DNA of 64,000 nucleotides, from the NCBI RefSeq assembly GCF_016618195.1, contig NZ_CP067099.1, positions 1,922,001 through 1,986,000 of the forward strand, written 5' to 3'. The stretch comes from Providencia manganoxydans. Its GTDB lineage: Bacteria > Pseudomonadota > Gammaproteobacteria > Enterobacterales > Enterobacteriaceae. Below the pieces are notes generated by a model that made no database searches, had not been told where the DNA came from, and saw nothing but the letters and a program-made list of their open reading frames with translations. Below, piece by piece: positions 26,640-35,680 of the stretch (positions are counted from its first letter, which is position 1; each line of letters begins with the position of its first letter). Made by a program: the position numbers and the translations under genes.

Positions 26640-27719
26640 TTATAAGAAGAGTTGAATAAGTGCATTAATTGCAAAACCACCAACGATTAACCATGCAAAC
26701 AAAATAAGTGCCATTAATATTGGTTTAATACCTGCTTGGCGGATTGCGCTGGCATGAGTCGTGAGGCCGAGTGCAACCATTGCCATTGCCAGTAAAATGG
26801 TATCAAGGGTAATAATATATTGCACTAAAACGGTTGGCAGTAGATTAAAAGAGTTGAATCCTGCGACTAAGATAAAAATGACGGCAAACCAAGGAATAGT
26901 GATTTTGCTTTTTTCTGTATTTGAGCCTTTAATTGCGGTACTGCGGCGGCTTAAATAAGCTGACAAGATAATAAGAAATGGCGCTAACATCATAACGCGG
27001 ATCATTTTTGTGATCACAGAAGCATTCTCTGCTTCAGGGCCGATGGTATGACCGATAGCAACTACTTGGGCAACTTCATGCACTGTTGAGCCAACGTAGA
27101 TACCGAAAGTATCTTGTGTTTGAGTGAACCAGCCGAAATGGGCATTCAGCTGGTATAGCCATGGGTAAACAAAAATCGCGATAGTACCAAAGATAACCAC
27201 GGTGGAAACTGCGACGGCGACTTTGCTCGCCGATGCTTTTACGACTGGCTCTGTGGCCATTACGGCAGCTGCACCACATATGCTACTACCTGCACCGATC
27301 AAAAAGGTTGTCTCATCATCTAAACCAAAGACTTTTTTCCCCAACCAAAAAGCCAGTAAAAAAGTTGAAGCTAATGTTAATGCATCAATCAATAGACCTG
27401 TAGCGCCGACATCCGTGATTTGTTGAAATGTGAGTCGAAAACCATAAAGAATGATCCCTGCACGTAAAAAATAGTGTTTTGCAAATTTGATCCCATCATC
27501 GCAGCGGCTACTGACAACAGGATAGATGGTGTTACCGACGATAATTCCTAATAAGATGGCGAGGGTAAGTGCGCCTAAGCCTATCTCAATAAACCATTGT
27601 TGTTCCCCTAAATACATCGAAATTGCCGTTAATATACCGGCTAAAATCACACCAGGAATGAGTTTTAATGCAGGATGGCTGGTGTGTTGAACGAGTGTTT
27701 TGGTATTGCTTTTATCCAT
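26640..27719 (-). CDS. yeiH: YeiH/UPF0324 family membrane protein
   Basis: 359 residues from the ATG at 27719 ([11 protein letters not shown]), with an AAAGGT ribosome site; the upstream extension is rejected. About ten membrane helices. UPF0324 motifs: [67 protein letters not shown] and [20 protein letters not shown] putative sulfate-type or small-anion exporter by family; E. coli YeiH has no firm function. It is divergent from the LysR gene yeiE, its likely regulator. Confidence 0.92.
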   Translation of the reverse strand: MDKSNTKTLVQHTSHPALKLIPGVILAGILTAISMYLGEQQWFIEIGLGALTLAILLGIIVGNTIYPVVSSRCDDGIKFAKHYFLRAGIILYGFRLTFQQITDVGATGLLIDALTLASTFLLAFWLGKKVFGLDDETTFLIGAGSSICGAAAVMATEPVVKASASKVAVAVSTVVIFGTIAIFVYPWLYQLNAHFGWFTQTQDTFGIYVGSTVHEVAQVVAIGHTIGPEAENASVITKMIRVMMLAPFLIILSAYLSRRSTAIKGSNTEKSKITIPWFAVIFILVAGFNSFNLLPTVLVQYIITLDTILLAMAMVALGLTTHASAIRQAGIKPILMALILFAWLIVGGFAINALIQLFL

Positions 27720-27946
27720 AATCGTACCTTTAGTTACTGCTGATACCTGCTTGTTAAACGGATCATACAGGGCATAGATAATTTTGGAATAAGCATATAA
27801 CAAAATCTTTAATAATTTAAATTGATTGTTTTGGTATAATCAATTAAAAAAAGTGGTTAAAAGTTTCTTCTGGTAACTTGGTAATAAATCATTAATATTA
27901 ACAATATTATTACAAACACAAGCGAACAATGTTTGGAGCGACCTGT

Positions 27947-28810
27947 ATGCGAATAACACTTAGGCAACTTGAGGTATTTACGGAAGTACTTAAAAGTGGC
28001 TCCACAACTCAAGCCTCTCAATTGCTTGCATTATCGCAATCTGCGGTGAGCGCTTCTCTGACTGATCTGGAAGGGCAACTTGGCGTGCAGCTGTTCGACC
28101 GTGTAGGTAAACGACTTGTTACAAATGAACATGGCCGGTTGTTATATCCAAAGGCACTAGCACTGCTGGAACAAGCTTTAGAAGTGGAACAATTATTTAA
28201 AAAAGAGATGGGAGCGGTACGATTAGCCGCAAGTACAACAATTGGTAATTACATGCTGCCGCAACTATTAGCTAAGTATCGCTATGACCATCCCTCCATT
28301 CCGTTAGAATTAAATATCAGTAATACAGAAGATGTCATTAAAGCGGTCATGGAATTTAGAGCCGATGTAGGCCTTATTGAGGGCGTTTGTCATAGCCCTG
28401 AATTAATTACTGAACCATGGCTAAAAGATGAATTAGTGATATTCGCAGCCCCAGATAATCCATTAGCGGGAAAAACGTTAACGTTAAAAGAATTAAGAGA
28501 TGCTCCGTGGGTATTACGTGAAAGAGGCTCAGGAACACGTGATGTACTTGATCAACTTTTATTTGCACATCTACCCGGTTTTCATATTTTTATGGAGCTC
28601 GGCAATTCGGAAGCAATTAAGCATGCTGTACGTTTTGGAATGGGGATCAGCTGTTTATCACGAAGAGTGATTGATGAGCAACTCGCGAATGGTTCATTAG
28701 TCGAGTTAAACGTGGATGAGTTGCAGCTACATCGAACACTGTATCTCATTTATCATCGTCAAAAACACTTATCTAATGCGATAAAAAATCTATTAGATTA
28801 TTGCAAATAG
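27947..28810 (+). CDS. yeiE: LysR-type regulator YeiE
   Basis: 287 residues from the ATG at 27947 ([19 protein letters not shown]); the in-frame start 18 bp upstream is less likely. N-terminal helix-turn-helix with [20 protein letters not shown]-terminal effector domain with [12 protein letters not shown] and [23 protein letters not shown] near E. coli YeiE. The E. coli protein has been described as a genome-scale regulator during iron limitation and, in pathogens, a sulfite-responsive regulator of yeiH. Divergent layout supports control of yeiH. Confidence 0.93.
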   Translation: MRITLRQLEVFTEVLKSGSTTQASQLLALSQSAVSASLTDLEGQLGVQLFDRVGKRLVTNEHGRLLYPKALALLEQALEVEQLFKKEMGAVRLAASTTIGNYMLPQLLAKYRYDHPSIPLELNISNTEDVIKAVMEFRADVGLIEGVCHSPELITEPWLKDELVIFAAPDNPLAGKTLTLKELRDAPWVLRERGSGTRDVLDQLLFAHLPGFHIFMELGNSEAIKHAVRFGMGISCLSRRVIDEQLANGSLVELNVDELQLHRTLYLIYHRQKHLSNAIKNLLDYCK

Positions 28811-28833
28811 CCAAATTCCTCCAACATAGTCGT

Positions 28834-28858
28834 GCCGTAAACTTGGGGTGTTTACGGC
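28834..28858 (+). terminator. Hairpin after yeiE
   Basis: Stem GCCGTAAAC / GTTTACGGC with a 7-base loop, 24 bp after the stop codon. The T-run is short, so termination strength is uncertain. Confidence 0.6.
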
Positions 28859-28926
28859 TTAACTTAATCGCTTATAGGCTCAATTCGATTACTGATCTCG
28901 GTTTTTTTGATTACATTAAGTTGCAA

Positions 28927-29904
28927 TTAAAAGTTTTTATCGGAGTATTTTACGAAGGTATTGTAAAGTTGTATCGCGGTGGTTAGCATGGGTAATTTCA
29001 AGTCTGGTTTGTTTAGCTCGTTGAGGAACTTATCGGGTGAATTTAAGCCATAATTAGGAGTGTAGTAAAGTCTATCGGCGTTACTAAAAGAAATACACAT
29101 CATCTCATTTGCATTAATTTCCACATTTAAGCTATCAAGTTCTTTTGTCGCATTAACCAGCGCTTCGATGACCATTGGTTTTAAAAATTTACTCAATAGT
29201 AAGGGATCTTTAGCACCGAGTTTAAAATGTTTATTAAATTCTGCTGATGCTAATGAATAGTGAGTTTTGCAGGGCGTTTTTCCATCGCTAATAATGTGAA
29301 TATCTTTGAAACCGGTGAACGGTAAAATTAGCCCATAACGATAGTAATGTAGTTCTTTTGTCCCTTTTGTAGTACGCGTTCGTTCAGTATATATAAAGTT
29401 ATAGAAATAAAATGATGTTGATATTTCAGCTAAAGAACGATACTCCCATTCAATTTCTCTTGAACAGTTGCCTCTTTTAAACTGTTCAAAATCATTAAGC
29501 ATTGTTTTAACGTTCCCGTTATGAGTAGGGTGGCAATTAAGCTTATTATCAAGTAGCCCCCACATTCGATAAATATCTCTATTTAATTGAGGAATATTAC
29601 TTTCTCTTCCCCAAATGACGAGTAATGAAAAAAGACCAACAATAGAAATGAGTACGATATAAATACCCGTTAAGCTGAACCAGCTGAATCCACCATTTTC
29701 ATTGGCATTAGCCCAAAGAATAGCAACGGCTAGTAGAGAAACAAGGCAAATAGTTAGAAACACTAGATTATTGAATTCTAATTTTTTGTTCTCAGCTTTT
29801 GCGATAAATATGGCTTCAGTGAGGTCATTATAGCTTTTGGCATTGTTGACCTGTTCTTGTATTTTATCAATAACTTGTTGAGTTTTAATATTACTTGATA
29901 GCAT
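28927..29904 (-). CDS. DUF3137 membrane protein, partner of an upstream LemA gene
   Basis: 325 residues. A coiled N-terminal part (1-40) precedes two membrane helices (about 46-66 and 77-98), then a large soluble domain. The domain has the pattern of DUF3137: YGLILPFTGFKDIHIISDG near 188-206, then SLASAEFNKHFKLGAKDPLLLSKFLKPMVIEAL (in part: SAEFNKHFKLGAKD), and FSNADRLYYTP. DUF3137 proteins commonly pair with LemA, as here, 152 bp downstream of a LemA gene. Function is unknown. The gap between them holds a dispersed repeat, so the pairing may be functional even if not tightly coupled. Confidence 0.65.
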   Translation of the reverse strand: MLSSNIKTQQVIDKIQEQVNNAKSYNDLTEAIFIAKAENKKLEFNNLVFLTICLVSLLAVAILWANANENGGFSWFSLTGIYIVLISIVGLFSLLVIWGRESNIPQLNRDIYRMWGLLDNKLNCHPTHNGNVKTMLNDFEQFKRGNCSREIEWEYRSLAEISTSFYFYNFIYTERTRTTKGTKELHYYRYGLILPFTGFKDIHIISDGKTPCKTHYSLASAEFNKHFKLGAKDPLLLSKFLKPMVIEALVNATKELDSLNVEINANEMMCISFSNADRLYYTPNYGLNSPDKFLNELNKPDLKLPMLTTAIQLYNTFVKYSDKNF

Positions 29905-29922
29905 GTTTTAACATTGAACCTG

Positions 29923-30010
29923 TATATACCTAAATAATTTAAAATGTAGCTAGGTGACAAGCGGGTGAATCGCTAGACGCATAGAAAACGCAGTAACTGG
30001 TGTAAGTAAA
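29923..30010. repeat. Dispersed palindromic repeat (copy G, partial)
   Basis: Begins TATACCTAAATAATTTAAAATG, the reverse-complement end type of the family with the tail AAATTATTTAGAGTATA. Boundaries approximate. Confidence 0.45.
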
Positions 30011-30056
30011 TGGTCGTTACTACGCTTTCACATAATGCACAGTGGTCAGTAGCGCA

Positions 30057-30632
30057 TTAAAAAGTTGGAGTAAACCCGATATCGATAGAGGATTGCTCAT
30101 GCTCAAAGGGTTGTCCTGGGTTCTTTTTGGTAAAGGTTTTGTTGATATAATTGTTAGGAAACTCTTCTATTGACGTATTAAATTCTGCAACATTACTGTT
30201 GTATATACGAATAGCGGCACTAATATTATCTTCTTGCTCGGAGATTTGATTTGCTAAGTCACGATAAAGATTGATTGATTTTAAATCTGGATAGTTTTCT
30301 ACCGTGAGCTTAATACTCTTAAATAGAGTATCAAAGTTATCTTTGTAATTTTTTAAAGTTTGTGGGCTAACAGTCTCAGGGGATTTATCTAAATCAGATG
30401 CTAAAGAGCGCATCTTAGTAATTTCTGTTAAAACAGTCGACTCAAATTCTTTATGTTCATTCACAATTTTTTCAATTTTAGGAATAACTAATTCTTTTTG
30501 GCGAACTTGTACTATGACGTCAGCCCACGCTTGTCTCATTCGATTGTATTTTTTGATAATATTGTTATGCATTCTTACTGAAAAAATAGTAATAAGCGCG
30601 ATAATTAGCATTAATACAAGCAGATCACTCAT
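30057..30632 (-). CDS. LemA family protein (divergent)
   Basis: 191 residues. One N-terminal membrane helix (2-22) is followed by a helical-bundle domain. The LemA end pattern is seen: VENYPDLKSINLYRDLANQI near 118-137, then AAIRIYNSNVAEFNTSIEEFPNNYI near 149-173, as in the family pattern RxxYNxxVxxFNxxIxxFP. The first half is less like the family than in the other two copies here (RMRQAWADVIVQVRQKEL). LemA proteins have the N-terminus outside and a cytoplasmic or periplasmic bundle, of unknown role. Pairs with the DUF3137 gene downstream. Confidence 0.75.
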   Translation of the reverse strand: MSDLLVLMLIIALITIFSVRMHNNIIKKYNRMRQAWADVIVQVRQKELVIPKIEKIVNEHKEFESTVLTEITKMRSLASDLDKSPETVSPQTLKNYKDNFDTLFKSIKLTVENYPDLKSINLYRDLANQISEQEDNISAAIRIYNSNVAEFNTSIEEFPNNYINKTFTKKNPGQPFEHEQSSIDIGFTPTF

Positions 30633-30690
30633 GATATTTTATTCCTTTATATATAATCTATTCAGATGATGAGTATACAATCGTCTCGAA

Positions 30691-30843
30691 CTATTTATAT
30701 TCATCATATTTCAAGTTAGGAAGTTTTCGTATTGAAGTCGGCGAACTAGGTTGGTGTGTTAGACATGCTATTTCTATCGGAGAAAGTCCTTCATCCACTA
30801 TTAGCCTAGCTATATTTGGGTATACTGAGTCTATATTATACGA
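30691..30843 (-). pseudogene. Possible gene remnant upstream of the LemA/DUF3137 pair
   Basis: About 50 minus-strand codons with no start, ending DEYK then TAG. The sequence has protein-like stretches such as NIARLIVDEGLSPIEIACL, resembling helical repeats. Just upstream, another frame reads AELIKYAYKESLWSL before a stop. The fragments could be a decayed gene of ankyrin-like or immunity type. Weak evidence. Confidence 0.25.
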
Positions 30844-30919
30844 TCATCGCTTATAGTGACCATAACGACTCTTTATATGCATATTTTATAAGTTCTGCTA
30901 TAAGATAGCACTAAACGTT

Positions 30920-30949
30920 AAGGAGCACAAAGGAGCACAAAGGAGCACA
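30920..30949 (+). repeat. Three tandem copies of a 10-bp unit
   Basis: The unit AAGGAGCACA is repeated exactly three times, followed by TTTTACC. Each copy contains an AAGGAG ribosome-site-like core, but no start codon follows at usual spacing. Confidence 0.85.
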
Positions 30950-31331
30950 TTTTACCTATTTCGACTAATCATTTGTCATTAAATTTGGTATTTTATAAAT
31001 AAATTTATTATTGCTTCTCTGAACCATAATTAATTTATTAATTATTTAGGTAATATAATGATAAATATTTCTTAATGTGTAAATAAAAATTAATAAAAAG
31101 AGTGTTTCTAAGTATATCAATGTGTCTAAAACAAATATATTCGCTATTTTGAGGCTGGTGACCTTTAACGTTCAATAGCTATAAAAGAGTTTATTTTTTG
31201 TACGAAAATGATAGGGTTTACATAAATATTTTGCTAATAATTTTGTTTGGATTATGAAGGTATCTTATAACAGCCAAGAGTTACTTAGTTATGACAGGAT
31301 GTTTTGCTAGAATTCATTCAATATTAGTTAA
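30950..31331. other. AT-rich region upstream of lysP
   Basis: About 380 bp with no gene. It should contain the lysP promoter. No lysine riboswitch-like structure was recognised; E. coli lysP is activated by ArgP and the CadC/lysine system rather than by a riboswitch. Confidence 0.4.
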
Positions 31332-31352
31332 ATGAAGAAATACAGGGAACAG

Positions 31353-32843
31353 ATGTCAGAACAACATACCACTACGGTACAAAGCGGTGGGCAGAATAAA
31401 TTGCGCCGTGAGCTAAAGGCTCGTCATCTTGCGATGATTGCGATTGGCGGATCAATTGGTACCGGTCTTTTTGTCGCATCAGGTGCGACAGTTGCTCAAG
31501 CAGGCCCCGGCGGGGCACTTTTATCTTATGCCATCATCGGCTTAATGGTTTATTTTTTAATGACTAGTTTAGGGGAGCTGGCGGCTTATATGCCAGTATC
31601 TGGCTCCTTTGCTACCTATGGTGCGAAATACGTTGATGAAGGTTTTGGTTTCGCTTTAGGCTGGAACTATTGGTATAACTGGGCGGTTACGATTGCTGTT
31701 GACTTGGTTGCAGCGCAATTAGTCATGACTTATTGGTTCCCTGATACGCCCGGTTGGATTTGGAGTGCAATATTCTTAGCAATTATTTTCTTACTTAACT
31801 ACATTTCCGTAAAAGGATTTGGGGAAGCGGAATATTGGTTCTCTTTAATCAAAGTTACAACCGTTATTATTTTTATCGTTGTCGGTGTATTGATGATTTT
31901 TGGGATCATGAATGGTGCTGAAAATGCAGGATGGCATAACTGGACTATCGGTGATGCGCCATTTGCTGGTGGTTTTTCAGCAATGATTGGCGTTGCCATG
32001 ATCGTTGGTTTCTCCTTCCAAGGGACTGAATTGATTGGTATTGCAGCCGGTGAATCACAAGATCCTGCGAAAAACATTCCTAAAGCTGTGCGTAAAGTAT
32101 TTTGGCGTATTTTGCTGTTCTATATTTTTGCTATCTTAATTATCAGCTTGATCATTCCTTATACTGATCCAAATTTGCTGCGTAACGATGTTAAAGATAT
32201 TAGTGTGAGTCCGTTTACATTAGTGTTTGAAAATGCAGGTTTACTATCTGCTGCCGCAGTGATGAATGCGGTTATCTTAACGGCGGTGTTATCAGCGGGT
32301 AACTCAGGAATGTATGCATCAACTCGTATGCTTTATACTTTAGCGCGTGAAGGTAAAGCCCCACGTATTTTTGCTCGCCTTTCTAAGGGCGGTGTTCCTC
32401 GTTATGCATTATTGGCAACCACCGTGATCGCTGCGCTGTGCTTTTTAAGTTCGATGTTTGGTAACCAAACCGTGTATTTATGGTTATTGAATACCTCAGG
32501 TATGACAGGTTTTATTGCTTGGTTAGGGATTGCTATAAGTCACTATCGTTTCCGTAAAGGCTATATTGCGCAAGGTAAGGATTTAAATGATCTGCCTTAT
32601 CGTTCAGGCTTTTTCCCTCTTGGACCAATCTTTGCCTTTGTACTTTGTTTGGTGATCACATTAGGACAAAACTATCAGGCATTCTTAGAAGATAAGATTG
32701 ATTGGGTAGGTGTAACTGCAACTTATATCGGTATTCCATTATTCTTAGCAATTTGGTTTGGTTATAAGATTGCCAAGAAAACATCGATTGTGCGTTATAA
32801 AGAGATGGATTTTCCAACTTATCGCGAAAATCTAAACAAATAG
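31353..32843 (+). CDS. lysP: Lysine-specific permease LysP
   Basis: 496 residues from the ATG at 31353, which has an AGGGA ribosome site; an ATG 7 codons upstream is less likely. APC superfamily with 12 helices. Very close to E. coli LysP over the whole length: LRRELKARHLAMIAIGGSIG, SGSFATYGAKYVDEGFGFA, FSFQGTELIGIAAGES, and NTSGMTGFIAWLGIAISHYRFR. LysP imports lysine and in E. coli also inhibits CadC. yeiE-lysP order is conserved, but here two LemA/DUF3137 genes sit between. Confidence 0.95.
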   Translation: MSEQHTTTVQSGGQNKLRRELKARHLAMIAIGGSIGTGLFVASGATVAQAGPGGALLSYAIIGLMVYFLMTSLGELAAYMPVSGSFATYGAKYVDEGFGFALGWNYWYNWAVTIAVDLVAAQLVMTYWFPDTPGWIWSAIFLAIIFLLNYISVKGFGEAEYWFSLIKVTTVIIFIVVGVLMIFGIMNGAENAGWHNWTIGDAPFAGGFSAMIGVAMIVGFSFQGTELIGIAAGESQDPAKNIPKAVRKVFWRILLFYIFAILIISLIIPYTDPNLLRNDVKDISVSPFTLVFENAGLLSAAAVMNAVILTAVLSAGNSGMYASTRMLYTLAREGKAPRIFARLSKGGVPRYALLATTVIAALCFLSSMFGNQTVYLWLLNTSGMTGFIAWLGIAISHYRFRKGYIAQGKDLNDLPYRSGFFPLGPIFAFVLCLVITLGQNYQAFLEDKIDWVGVTATYIGIPLFLAIWFGYKIAKKTSIVRYKEMDFPTYRENLNK

Positions 32844-32869
32844 CACTAACTAAGCTTTGAGTGTGAATT

Positions 32870-32900
32870 GAGCCAGCTGATTTTATCAGCTGGCTTTTTT
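32870..32900 (+). terminator. Terminator after lysP
   Basis: Stem GCCAGCTGA / TCAGCTGGC with a 5-base loop and seven Ts. It lies just before the convergent LemA cluster. Confidence 0.9.
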
Positions 32901-32910
32901 TGTATTTTAA

Positions 32911-33336
32911 CTATTTTTTGTTTTTACGCTTATTTTTCTTATTATTTTGTGGTTTCTTTGATGTTGGTTGATTTTTTGTATTCGCAGTATTAGTCGCTTC
33001 TTCAGTAAACATATCGATATAACGTTGGTTAGATAGGCTAAAAGTGAGGCAGCTACCGACGATCACTATCCAAACCAAAATAAATTTTATTGTATCCTCA
33101 ATCCTAAAGAGCAATAGCATAGGGATCATGATAACTAAACTAATAAATACTGAGCAGAGTAAAGCAAGGGTGATATAGCCTGAATAGCGTTTTAAGCCAA
33201 GGACATTAAGTAAGGTTATTATTACTATAATTCCTAATAGCATGCCGAAGGTTGCAAGCATCACCACAATAGCAGGTTCATTTTTTGCAAGTATCCAGTT
33301 AGTAAAGCCAAATAAAGAGAAAGGGATTGTGATCAT
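32911..33336 (-). CDS. Small membrane protein with a Lys/Asn-rich tail (LemA/GIDE cluster)
   Basis: 141 residues. Four hydrophobic segments (about 22-42, 52-70, 72-84 and 86-101), then a polar tail that ends in a run of K and N (KKPQNNKKNKRKNKK from about 127). The start overlaps the upstream LemA gene by 4 bp, so translation is coupled. No family recognised. The basic tail could bind lipid head groups, RNA or DNA. Last gene of the four-gene set. Confidence 0.7.
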   Translation of the reverse strand: MITIPFSLFGFTNWILAKNEPAIVVMLATFGMLLGIIVIITLLNVLGLKRYSGYITLALLCSVFISLVIMIPMLLLFRIEDTIKFILVWIVIVGSCLTFSLSNQRYIDMFTEEATNTANTKNQPTSKKPQNNKKNKRKNKK

Positions 33337-33887
33337 CGTTTAGGCTCCTGTTGAGCATAGAGCAAAGAAATCATTTTGAATCCAAACAAAAAGGCAAAAA
33401 TAACATTTGGGAACAGTTGAATACCGGTATTGTACAGCGTCACAGTTTGGTTAAAAAATTCGCGTCGATCAGCAATTTGATCTTCAATACGTTTTGTTTG
33501 GCTTTGTAATTCCAGCAAGGTATTTTTGCTAACTAAATGGGGATAGTTTTCAGCAATGATGATGGCTTTTTGAAAATAAGCAGCGGTTTGGTTTACTGTA
33601 TTAATTTTAGTATCAAGATCTGAAGTAGAGATATAGGTATCTCGGCTTTTGACTAACATATTGATCAAGAATTTTTCATGTGTCATCGCTTGATCGGCTA
33701 TTTGCACTATTGCAGGCAGTAAATCGAAGCGTTTTTTCAGTAACACATCAATATTGGCAAATGCCTTGTAGCAGTTATTTTTTAAGAAAACGAGGCTATT
33801 GTAGGTACCAACTAAATAGCGGATGAGCATATAACAACACAGAAGAATGATGATCCAAAAAACGATTAATCCCATATTACTTGCCAC
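33333..33887 (-). CDS. LemA family protein (second in the four-gene cluster)
   Basis: 184 residues. An N-terminal membrane helix (6-24) is followed by TYNSLVFLKNNCYKAFANIDVLLKKRFDLLPAIV in the LemA core (in part: YNSLVFLKNNCYKAFANID), then AENYPHL and VTLYNTGIQLFPNVIFA at the C-terminus. It overlaps the GIDE-like gene by 11 bp and the downstream small gene by 4 bp. Related to, but clearly diverged from, the LemA at 34942. Two LemA proteins in one operon suggest a hetero-oligomer. Confidence 0.85.
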   Translation of the reverse strand: MASNMGLIVFWIIILLCCYMLIRYLVGTYNSLVFLKNNCYKAFANIDVLLKKRFDLLPAIVQIADQAMTHEKFLINMLVKSRDTYISTSDLDTKINTVNQTAAYFQKAIIIAENYPHLVSKNTLLELQSQTKRIEDQIADRREFFNQTVTLYNTGIQLFPNVIFAFLFGFKMISLLYAQQEPKR

Positions 33888-34920
33888 CTAGAAATGAGAT
33901 CTGATTAAAATGCAGCGTGAGCAAGCCATTGTGGTACTCCATTGGCGTAATGAAAACAAACGCTACTAATATCAAAGCAATTGAAATGGTGATGACTAAA
34001 TTTCTACGAAATGGACCGGTTTTGTTCCAACGAGTGACATATGCAGAAGGGGATAGCCCTAATAAATGATGCGGAGGCTTGCGGGTAATGATTGGGGTGC
34101 CGTTGTCAGAATCTACAGTCCCTATCAGTAAATAATTTTTGTTGCCTTCAATGATATATTCTTTATAGCGGATACTACCACTTTCAAAATCACTATGTGG
34201 TTGTAAGCCTGCGCAAACAAAGTGCTCAGGGTCACAAACAACTTTAATCGACCCAGTATCATCGGTTAGGGTAAAATCATGTATGACATTTTTACTTTTG
34301 ATCAGCCGATAGCTTTTTTTGCCTTCTATATTTTTTGAAATAGCATATTCAGAGTAAAACGAGCCATAGCAACTTTTTCCACCTAATTGGCTCCTAAGTT
34401 GTGTTCCCGCTGTGATCTTCCCTTCAATTTCGGCTAACCCCATGGCGACAGAACGAATTTTTGAGGTAGCGAGGTTTTTTTGATACTTCAGAAAACGTTT
34501 TTCTGGAGTGTTTTCGAGCAAATAAAAGACGATGGTTAAGACAAAGGCAAGAAAGAAAATACGAATATCAATAAAAAAGCCTAGCATTAAACTGCCGGCA
34601 AGAAGAAACATATAAATTGATTTAATGGATGCACTAAATTTAGTGTCGCCTTCATTTTGTAATTTCTGATAATGTGCATACGCACTGTTACTTAATCGCC
34701 TAACAAATTTAATGATAAGAAATGCGACGATTAAAATCACGGCATAGTAAATTATGTCGAGATAGTCACCCTTTTGAGGGGAAATATATACCCAAGTGCC
34801 CCAGACTATCGAAATAAATGGAATAATCCCCCAGTTCGTTTTTTTCTTTTGAGAAAATCTATTATCTAAATAGAAAATAAGTGCACCTAAAATTGCACCT
34901 AAAAAATAGTATATATTCAT
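33877..34920 (-). CDS. GIDE/BAM-domain-like membrane protein in the LemA cluster
   Basis: 347 residues. Several N-terminal helices (1-18, 32-48, 57-73, 100-135), a soluble domain at about 150-300, then a C-terminal helix (310-330). The soluble domain has features of the BAM domain of GIDE/MULAN-type proteins: KIRSVAMGLAEIEGKI at 153-168, SCYGSFYSEYAI, DDTGSIKVVCDP and EYIIEGNKNYLLIGTV. In eukaryotic MULAN this domain is followed by a RING; no RING cysteines are seen here. Prokaryotic GIDE-like genes are known to occur with LemA. The assignment is by pattern and context; a generic membrane protein cannot be excluded. It lies 21 bp after the first LemA gene. Confidence 0.6.
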   Translation of the reverse strand: MNIYYFLGAILGALIFYLDNRFSQKKKTNWGIIPFISIVWGTWVYISPQKGDYLDIIYYAVILIVAFLIIKFVRRLSNSAYAHYQKLQNEGDTKFSASIKSIYMFLLAGSLMLGFFIDIRIFFLAFVLTIVFYLLENTPEKRFLKYQKNLATSKIRSVAMGLAEIEGKITAGTQLRSQLGGKSCYGSFYSEYAISKNIEGKKSYRLIKSKNVIHDFTLTDDTGSIKVVCDPEHFVCAGLQPHSDFESGSIRYKEYIIEGNKNYLLIGTVDSDNGTPIITRKPPHHLLGLSPSAYVTRWNKTGPFRRNLVITISIALILVAFVFITPMEYHNGLLTLHFNQISFLGGK

Positions 34921-34941
34921 TTATGGCCTGTCACATACGGA

Positions 34942-35502
34942 TTATTTGAATTGAATACCGTTATATTTTTTTTCATCATCTGAAATATCTAGTAATGGTA
35001 ATAATTTAAAATTAAAGAAACCAGCAATAATGCTATTTGGGAACATTTGAATCGCCGTATTATATTCAGTTGTTGCATCATTAAACCCTTCGCGGCGTTG
35101 AGCTAACTTATCTTCAACTTCGCTAAGGGCAATTTGCAATTGAGAAAATTGCTCCCCAGAAATTAATGTAGGGTAATTTTCAGCAACGGCGACAATACGA
35201 CTCAGCACACGACCCATTTCATTTGATGCTGAAATTTTATCATCAACTTGTTGGGCATTGAGATAACGCTGTCGTGCATCACTTAACGAAGTAAATAAAC
35301 TTTTCTCGTGTTCCATTGCTTTTTCAGTAATAGTCACTAATTGAGGGATCTGATCTGCTCTTTGTTTTAAAATAACATCAATATTCGCAAATTGGTTATC
35401 AACTTGATTACGTGTACTGATTAGGCTGTTATAGATAGAAATACCCCAGCCAACAATAAATAAGAGTAAAATAATAAATACAACAGTGAGGATAATGGTC
35501 AT
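34942..35502 (-). CDS. LemA family protein (first in the four-gene cluster, canonical)
   Basis: 186 residues. N-terminal helix (3-22), then the canonical core YNSLISTRNQVDNQFANID and LKQRADQIPQLV, the acidic helix in AVAENYPTLISGEQFSQLQ, and the end motif DATTEYNTAIQMFPNSIIAGFFNFK. This copy is the most typical LemA of the three in the window. First gene of the minus-strand cluster with the GIDE-like, second LemA and small membrane protein genes. Confidence 0.92.
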   Translation of the reverse strand: MTIILTVVFIILLLFIVGWGISIYNSLISTRNQVDNQFANIDVILKQRADQIPQLVTITEKAMEHEKSLFTSLSDARQRYLNAQQVDDKISASNEMGRVLSRIVAVAENYPTLISGEQFSQLQIALSEVEDKLAQRREGFNDATTEYNTAIQMFPNSIIAGFFNFKLLPLLDISDDEKKYNGIQFK

Positions 35503-35530
35503 ATTGATGCCTTTTAATTAAAATTATCGC

Positions 35531-35609
35531 TTACTCATCATACTGCAAATTGCGGTATTGTTGACTTCTCTCATTTGTCCGCTAGCTGCACTTCAATGAT
35601 GTTGAGTAT
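35531..35609. repeat. Dispersed palindromic repeat (copy D, short)
   Basis: Starts TTACTCATCATACTGCAAAT and ends GCTGCACTTCAATGATGTTGAGTA, the two end types of the family, but lacks the middle stem. Between the LemA cluster and the LacI gene. Confidence 0.5.
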
Positions 35610-35680
35610 GTATTGATAAAATATAAAAACAGAATGTTTCCTGCAATCAGAAAAAGTCGGAACAACGATTAGAGGTTAAA

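Noticed and set aside
28801-28986. 61-codon plus-strand frame after yeiE
   Set aside because: Spans the yeiE hairpin and overlaps the DUF3137-like gene end; no coding signal.
30920-30949. CRISPR-like repeats
   Set aside because: Units are 10 bp and directly abutting, with no spacers.
30950-31331. Lysine riboswitch before lysP
   Set aside because: Looked for a long conserved multi-stem leader; the region is AT-rich and shows none. E. coli lysP also lacks one.
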